From Mytilus californianus (lineage: Eukaryota; Mollusca; Bivalvia; Mytilida; Mytilidae): DNA of 64,000 bases. The translations under genes were made by a program, and so were the position numbers. Below are positions 58,191 through 64,000 of the stretch, piece by piece. Below the pieces are notes generated by a model. The model was not told the origin of the DNA. It searched no databases and was given only the letters and a program-made list of their open reading frames with translations. The stretch spans positions 56,692,247 to 56,756,246 of the forward strand of contig NW_026262604.1 in the NCBI RefSeq assembly GCF_021869535.1. The letters are read 5' to 3'. Position 1 is the stretch's first letter; each line of letters starts with the position of its first letter.

Positions 58191-60065
58191 ATAGATTGCC
58201 TAACAATGTAATTTTAACACACTATTTAGTATGTAAATATAAGAATGTTTAAAATATTTACAAAATGATGAAAATAAACGCAATATTTCGCTAGACTAAC
58301 TAGCTTTATCAAGCGTGCATCTATCCAGGTGAAATCGGATGTAGATGATAAGAAACTTTTGCAGCTCAATGTATATGTTGCACTTGAATTTAGCTGCCTT
58401 GAAAATAATACATAATTTGGATGAAGTTCAAGATTTTTACAAAATTGGTAGTTGAAGTTAGCAACGTCCATTGGCCAATATTACAGGATAAAAAAGGCCG
58501 ATGCTGTGTACTAAATTATTTTTTATCTTTCCTGTATCTTTTCTCATCTTTTTCGTTAAGACCATCAGGTTCTAAAGTGTGGAGTTGGTGGATCCAAAAA
58601 TTTTCTCTTCTCCTTCTCGCCGTGGTGTCCCACTCGGTGTTGACTTCTATGATTTGGAAGGTAACATTATCAAAAGAATGTTTCGTTGAACGAAGATGTC
58701 TTGTGAGAGGACAGTTTTTGTTGGTTTTGTACCATGAACGATGGTTATTGAGCCGAATATTAAATTTGTCCATTGTTTCTCCCACATACTGAATGCCACA
58801 TGTGTCACATGTTAATATATAAATTGAGTTCTCCGTTTTACAGTTGGAATTTGAGTAGATGGTATAATTTTGTTTAGTAACGGAGCTGATGAAAGAACTG
58901 CTTGTATTGGCAGCTTTACAACACAAGCAGTTCCTTCGACCACATTGTTTGTAGCAACCGGGAGATGGAGTAGGCTGCTTTGCTAATACAGATGTCACTA
59001 ATTTGTCACGGATGTTTTTAGGTCTTCTGAAGGCCATGACTGGTGGTGAGGAAAATACTTTTTTAAGATCTGAATCATTTTCTATAATTTTCCAATGCTT
59101 CTGAACAATGGAAGACACATTTTTAAAATCAGGATGGTAAGTGAGTACAAGGGGTGTTCTGTTAGCTGCTTTATTCTTATCTTTGTACTCTAGAAGTTCT
59201 TGGCGACTAGTTTTGTTTGCTCTTTCGAAAGCGCTATCAATGATGTTGTTATTGTATCCTCGAACAACTAGATGTTTACGTAGTTGTCCAAGTCTAGCAT
59301 TTTGCGTATTTTCAGTAGAGCATATTCTCTTGATTCGCAATGCCTGGCTGAATGGGATGCCACGGGAGCAGTGTTTAGGATGGCAACTTTTAGGAGAAAG
59401 GAATTGATGTTTGTCCGTTTGTTTGGTATGAAGGTCCGTTATAATGGTTCCGTTCTTGATGTAACTCGTAGTGTCGAGGAAGTTTATTTTCTCCATAGAT
59501 GATTCATATGTAAATTTTATTGAATGGTGGAAAGAGTTACAGTGTCCTAGAAATTCATTAAGATGTTCTTGTGAATCTGTCCATTTGAAATCAATATCGT
59601 CAATGAATCGGAACCATGATAAGGGCTGGTATGGAGCACTAGCCAAGAGGCGTTTTTCAAGTTGGCCCATAAATATGTTGGCATATGACGGGGCCATTTT
59701 TGTGCCCATACTAGTACCGTCTATCTGGAGATAATGTTTTTCATTGAAAGAGAAGTTGTTGTTCTCTAGCACTAGTTTCAGAAGTGTAACAAGGCACTCA
59801 GTTGGAGGATTTTTTTCACTACGAGTGTTCCATACCTCTTCACACGCTGCTATTCCTTCGTCTTGTGGAATGTTGGTATATAAAGAAGACACGTCCATGA
59901 ATGCAAGTATAGTATTGCTTGGTAGAGGATTGAGGCTTTCCATTTTCTTTAGATAATCAGTCGTATCTTGGATGTAAGAGGGTAGTTCTTTCACATGAGG
60001 TCTTAGATGATGGTCTAAAAATTCTGATATCTTTTCAGTTGGATGACTATTTGCTGAAACAATTG
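58191..60065 (-). mobile_element. Penelope-like element, 5-prime truncated, left arm of a palindrome
   Basis: 1,875 bp, the mirror of 60308-62182 with no length difference and only scattered base changes (for example at about 58578 and 59908). The coding end faces the centre, and the 3-prime end (ggcaatct) abuts an (AT)n run. Confidence 0.9.
58516..59994 (-). CDS. Penelope-like reverse transcriptase with GIY-YIG endonuclease (5-prime truncated)
   Basis: About 492 codons from [10 protein letters not shown], open without a stop to KRYRKDKK; the frame has no ATG at its edge and continues toward the centre. RT motif A is [11 protein letters not shown], motif [17 protein letters not shown], motif [12 protein letters not shown] Cys-rich linker follows (CGRRNCLCC), then the GIY-YIG endonuclease: [42 protein letters not shown]. 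These elements encode a protein that nicks DNA and reverse-transcribes its own RNA. A full ORF normally has several hundred more N-terminal residues, lost here. Against the opposite copy the protein differs at two sites (AFMD for ASMD, HTLEP for HILEP), and Phe next to the motif A Asp block may matter. Recently active, but this copy cannot move on its own. Confidence 0.88.
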   Translation of the reverse strand: MKELPSYIQDTTDYLKKMESLNPLPSNTILAFMDVSSLYTNIPQDEGIAACEEVWNTRSEKNPPTECLVTLLKLVLENNNFSFNEKHYLQIDGTSMGTKMAPSYANIFMGQLEKRLLASAPYQPLSWFRFIDDIDFKWTDSQEHLNEFLGHCNSFHHSIKFTYESSMEKINFLDTTSYIKNGTIITDLHTKQTDKHQFLSPKSCHPKHCSRGIPFSQALRIKRICSTENTQNARLGQLRKHLVVRGYNNNIIDSAFERANKTSRQELLEYKDKNKAANRTPLVLTYHPDFKNVSSIVQKHWKIIENDSDLKKVFSSPPVMAFRRPKNIRDKLVTSVLAKQPTPSPGCYKQCGRRNCLCCKAANTSSSFISSVTKQNYTIYSNSNCKTENSIYILTCDTCGIQYVGETMDKFNIRLNNHRSWYKTNKNCPLTRHLRSTKHSFDNVTFQIIEVNTEWDTTARRRRENFWIHQLHTLEPDGLNEKDEKRYRKDKK

Positions 60066-60307
60066 ATATTTGTCCGTTTGTTTGGTATGAAGGTCTTAGA
60101 TGATGGTCTAAAAATTCTGATATCTTTTCAGTTGGATGACTATTTGCTGAAACAATTGATATTTGTCCGTTTGTTTGGTATGAAGGTCCGTTATAATGGT
60201 TCCGTTCTTGATGTAACTCGTAGTGTCGAGGAAGTTTATTTTCTCCATAGATGATTCATATGTAAATTTTATTGAATGGTGGAAAGAGTTACAGTGTCCT
60301 AGAGAAA
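60066..60307. other. scrambled spacer between the two Penelope-like arms
   Basis: 60066-60096 copies about 59405-59435 (tatttgtccgtttgtttgg). 60090-60158 recopies the arm end (about 59999-60065). 60159-60302 copies about 59405-59549 in minus orientation. It then switches to the opposite orientation at 60303. Joins fall at short shared words such as gaaggtc/aggtctta. Confidence 0.8.
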
Positions 60308-61857
60308 CAATTGTTTCAGCAAATAGTCATCCAACTGAAAAGATATCAGAATTTTTAGACCATCATCTAAGACCTCATGTGAAAGAACTACCCTCTTACA
60401 TCCAAGATACGACTGATTATCTAAAGAAAATGGAAAGCCTCAATCCTCTACCAAGCAATACTATACTTGCATCCATGGACGTGTCTTCTTTATATACCAA
60501 CATTCCACAAGACGAAGGAATAGCAGCGTGTGAAGAGGTATGGAACACTCGTAGTGAAAAAAATCCTCCAACTGAGTGCCTTGTTACACTTCTGAAACTA
60601 GTGCTAGAGAACAACAACTTCTCTTTCAATGAAAAACATTATCTCCAGATAGACGGTACTAGTATGGGCACAAAAATGGCCCCGTCATATGCCAACATAT
60701 TTATGGGCCAACTTGAAAAACGCCTCTTGGCTAGTGCTCCATACCAGCCCTTATCATGGTTCCGATTCATTGACGATATTGATTTCAAATGGACAGATTC
60801 ACAAGAACATCTTAATGAATTTCTAGGACACTGTAACTCTTTCCACCATTCAATAAAATTTACATATGAATCATCTATGGAGAAAATAAACTTCCTCGAC
60901 ACTACGAGTTACATCAAGAACGGAACCATTATAACGGACCTTCATACCAAACAAACGGACAAACATCAATTCCTTTCTCCTAAAAGTTGCCATCCTAAAC
61001 ACTGCTCCCGTGGCATCCCATTCAGCCAGGCATTGCGAATCAAGAGAATATGCTCTACTGAAAATACGCAAAATGCTAGACTTGGACAACTACGTAAACA
61101 TCTAGTTGTTCGAGGATACAATAACAACATCATTGATAGCGCTTTCGAAAGAGCAAACAAAACTAGTCGCCAAGAACTTCTAGAGTACAAAGATAAGAAT
61201 AAAGCAGCTAACAGAACACCCCTTGTACTCACTTACCATCCTGATTTTAAAAATGTGTCTTCCATTGTTCAGAAGCATTGGAAAATTATAGAAAATGATT
61301 CAGATCTTAAAAAAGTATTTTCCTCACCACCAGTCATGGCCTTCAGAAGACCTAAAAACATCCGTGACAAATTAGTGACATCTGTATTAGCAAAGCAGCC
61401 TACTCCATCTCCCGGTTGCTACAAACAATGTGGTCGAAGGAACTGCTTGTGTTGTAAAGCTGCCAATACAAGCAGTTCTTTCATCAGCTCCGTTACTAAA
61501 CAAAATTATACCATCTACTCAAATTCCAACTGTAAAACGGAGAACTCAATTTATATATTAACATGTGACACATGTGGCATTCAGTATGTGGGAGAAACAA
61601 TGGACAAATTTAATATTCGGCTCAATAACCATCGTTCATGGTACAAAACCAACAAAAACTGTCCTCTCACAAGACATCTTCGTTCAACGAAACATTCTTT
61701 TGATAATGTTACCTTCCAAATCATAGAAGTCAACACCGAGTGGGACACCACGGCGAGAAGGAGAAGAGAAAATTTTTGGATCCACCAACTCCACATTTTA
61801 GAACCTGATGGTCTTAACGAAAAAGATGAGAAAAGATACAGGAAAGATAAAAAATAA
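60223..61857 (+). CDS. Penelope-like reverse transcriptase with GIY-YIG endonuclease (5-prime truncated, spacer-derived N-terminus)
   Basis: The 544-codon open frame starts in the spacer: the first 27 residues are read from antisense element sequence and are not part of the protein family. True homology starts at [17 protein letters not shown] (residue 28). RT motif A has D86 in [11 protein letters not shown], motif [12 protein letters not shown] (145-155), motif C F182-I-D-D185. The Cys-rich linker is at about 415-425 and the GIY-YIG domain about 441-530, ending [10 protein letters not shown]. The pair of catalytic Asp residues and the endonuclease hallmark residues are present, but the N-terminal third of the protein is missing. 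No ATG is evident at the junction, so translation is doubtful. Confidence 0.88.
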   Translation: MSRKFIFSIDDSYVNFIEWWKELQCPRETIVSANSHPTEKISEFLDHHLRPHVKELPSYIQDTTDYLKKMESLNPLPSNTILASMDVSSLYTNIPQDEGIAACEEVWNTRSEKNPPTECLVTLLKLVLENNNFSFNEKHYLQIDGTSMGTKMAPSYANIFMGQLEKRLLASAPYQPLSWFRFIDDIDFKWTDSQEHLNEFLGHCNSFHHSIKFTYESSMEKINFLDTTSYIKNGTIITDLHTKQTDKHQFLSPKSCHPKHCSRGIPFSQALRIKRICSTENTQNARLGQLRKHLVVRGYNNNIIDSAFERANKTSRQELLEYKDKNKAANRTPLVLTYHPDFKNVSSIVQKHWKIIENDSDLKKVFSSPPVMAFRRPKNIRDKLVTSVLAKQPTPSPGCYKQCGRRNCLCCKAANTSSSFISSVTKQNYTIYSNSNCKTENSIYILTCDTCGIQYVGETMDKFNIRLNNHRSWYKTNKNCPLTRHLRSTKHSFDNVTFQIIEVNTEWDTTARRRRENFWIHQLHILEPDGLNEKDEKRYRKDKK

Positions 61858-62182
61858 TTTAGTACACAGCATCGGCCTTTTTTATCCTGTAATATTGGCC
61901 AATGGACGTTGCTAACTTCAACTACCAATTTTGTAAAAATCTTGAACTTCATCCAAATTATGTATTATTTTCAAGGCAGCTAAATTCAAGTGCAACATAT
62001 ACATTGAGCTGCAAAAGTTTCTTATCATCTACATCCGATTTCACCTGGATAGATGCACGCTTGATAAAGCTAGTTAGTCTAGCGAAATATTGCGTTTATT
62101 TTCATCATTTTGTAAATATTTTAAACATTCTTATATTTACATACTAAATAGTGTGTTAAAATTACATTGTTAGGCAATCTAT
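60308..62182 (+). mobile_element. Penelope-like element, 5-prime truncated, right arm of a palindrome
   Basis: Mirror copy of 58191-60065; the 3-prime end is ggcaatctat at 62182. The 3-prime untranslated part (61858-62182) contains a GCTAG/CTAGC stem-loop followed by gaaatatt at 62068-62096. Confidence 0.9.
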
Positions 62183-62271
62183 AATTTTATTTGTGTAATT
62201 GAATTAATCTCTGTACTGATTAATCCACACTCCCTTAGTTTTGTATGTCATGTGCTGCTATTTATAGGCAC

Positions 62272-62300
62272 TTATATATATATATATATATATATATATA
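62272..62300 (+). repeat. (AT)n run
   Basis: Uninterrupted ta units; a similar run at 58172-58192 flanks the other end of the palindrome. Confidence 0.9.
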
Positions 62301-62514
62301 ACGACAAAACATTTTCATATTATTAATGTATGTTCTAAACAAAAATATTTTTATCAGTATTCATTGAAGAGATGTATTTATAACAAACGATAGGGAATGG
62401 TAGTTTGCACTAGTTAATATCCGGGTATTTATCATGTTTATAGATCGGTACAAACCCAAAACGAAAGTTACGTGTGCAAAATTTAGGCGAAAGCAATACA
62501 TCGGAATGACCTCA
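62301..62514 (+). repeat. 220-bp direct repeat, copy 2
   Basis: Matches 54662-54879 with scattered differences. Confidence 0.85.
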
Positions 62515-62788
62515 GAATGTTTAGAAGATGTTTTTGACTGATATCTATTTCATATTCAAATAAAGGTTTCTGGACTTTAAATTGAGTTTCCAGATTTTTA
62601 ATATTACAAATCATGAGTGATTCATTCTGTATACAAACAAGAATAAATCAGTTGTTTTGCCAAGCATGTAACAATTCACAATTTAAAGTATTAGTATCTG
62701 AAAACAGGAAATATATACAGATGTTGACACATCCAAAATTGCACACAACTCATCATAGTTTAGCCGCTAACCAAATATCTGTTTACTC

Positions 62789-62900
62789 ACCTTGAAATTA
62801 GTTGTTATGAAATAAATCTTTGCACAAACATAATTTGACGAAAAAAGTAGTTGAACATCATTGACACAATAACCCACAAACACAATAAAACCAGAATATT
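62789..62900 (+). repeat. dispersed repeat pair, copy 1 (second at 63880-64000)
   Basis: gaaataaatctttgcacaaa, cataatttgacga, atcattgacacaataac and aacacaat recur at 63880-64000, which runs off the window. Confidence 0.75.
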
Positions 62901-63879
62901 TTTTTATCAGCCTACATAAGTTGTTCAACAATAGACCAGAACATAACACTAAAACATTCAGAGTCAAATTGTGAATACATTGGAGTGACTTCATCAAATT
63001 GATATTTTTCATCTACAACAATATTAATAAAACGACAAAAACAATCATAAATAACAACAAAAACAACAACAAAAACAACAAATGGCGATTTTCCTGAAAT
63101 TTACATTAAAGGATCAAACACATGTTTTCTTAAGATTTCACTTTTCTGAAAAACCTCTAATTCCCATTTACTTGTTTTGCGCATAAATGTATCACGTCAA
63201 ATTTGACATAGGGTTACATACATGAAGGAAACGAAAGTAGTTTCGGCACTATTTTCTATCGATGTGTGAACCATTGAAAACATAAAAATTATTGTATTGT
63301 TACTACTGCAATATGACGTATTACACTGTTATTACAAAATGTACATTTATATTCATTATCTTACAGTGGCATTGTTGTTTGATCTTACAAGTGATTCGAC
63401 CGAAACCTTTCGAAAATCAGTTCGTTTGTGATGTAACAAAAAAACAAACCAATGAAACGTTTTATAGCTTACTATTCAGGATTGAGTTTTGCTCATTGTT
63501 GAAGGTCCTTCTATCCTCAGTAGGTGTGAATGTTCTTGTCAATTGATCTAGACTGATACTTGTCTCATAAGTAATTCAATCTTACATTTTACATTAACAA
63601 TGTCAGACTACAGCAAACAATCGCAAACCTTTGGGATACATATATTCTTAATTATTCTGATGTTTTAAGTATTATCACTTGGCAAGTTATAATTTGCGTG
63701 GTTGGATAGAGAAATGTGATTTATTAACAAGAATTTCCCAAAAGTTAATTGTAGGTTTGCTTGTTACTTATTAATTAAATTGTGAATCAGTGTATTACTA
63801 ATTTTGCTTTTAAAATCAACGTCAAAGAAACAAAGAACCTACATGTACGTAACCAATTTGATATTCTTTTTAATCGCCC
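62901..63879. other. no gene seen; one family A fragment
   Basis: An (aacaacaaa)n stretch is at 63050-63082. A family A fragment (ttgctcattgttgaaggtcc) lies around 63460-63575. Confidence 0.5.
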
Positions 63880-64000
63880 TGAGATTAGTTTTTAGGAAAT
63901 AAATCTTGGCACAAACCTAATTTGACGAATTATTTAAAAACTGTCAGTTGCACGTCATTGATACAACAATTTACCAACACAATCAACCAGAGTAGTTTCT

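Noticed and set aside
58516-61952. Several 70-123-codon frames on the opposite strand of the Penelope-like copies
   Set aside because: They are antisense shadows of the RT/endonuclease frame; the palindrome makes each appear twice.

Overview
The window looks like nuclear DNA from a bivalve mollusc, most likely a mussel (Mytilus or a close relative). The base composition is AT-rich, the one clear host gene is split by many GT-AG introns, and there are many dispersed repeats of kinds I recognise from mussel sequence. The species call rests on memory of those repeats and on the animal-type cytochrome P450, not on a search.

The only intact host gene I can support is a 12-exon cytochrome P450 of the CYP3-clan type on the + strand (coding 7863-15272, 523 residues). 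Every exon joins in frame at canonical splice sites. A possible upstream promoter and untranslated first exon (490-616) and an untranslated start of the coding exon (7767-7862) are proposed at low confidence. The introns carry several small repeats.

Nearly everything else is mobile-element debris. 17.7-28.4 kb holds a decayed RT fragment, a decayed LINE with a nested repeat insertion, a decayed RT element bracketed by inverted copies of a dispersed repeat (family A), and the GIY-YIG endonuclease end of a Penelope-like element. 29-41 kb holds TIR elements with poly-G/poly-C ends, a 951-bp foldback element with perfect 9-bp ends and a possible 4-bp target duplication, a hammerhead-ribozyme repeat nested in a family A copy, and another RT fragment. 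42.2-44.3 kb is a 540-bp tandem satellite followed by a Penelope-like 3-prime end. 47.4-57.6 kb has two 2.5-kb direct repeats around a two-exon DUF3504/Crypton-type tyrosine recombinase with two internal stops but all recognisable catalytic residues. 58.2-62.2 kb is a nearly perfect inverted pair of 1,875-bp Penelope-like copies (RT plus GIY-YIG endonuclease), joined head to head through a 242-bp scrambled spacer.

The most interesting signals are the hammerhead-type ribozymes in a short dispersed repeat, a hammerhead-like RNA fold shared by two unrelated Penelope-like 3-prime ends, the foldback element, the Penelope palindrome with template-switch junctions, and a P450 that lacks the usual I-helix acidic residue.
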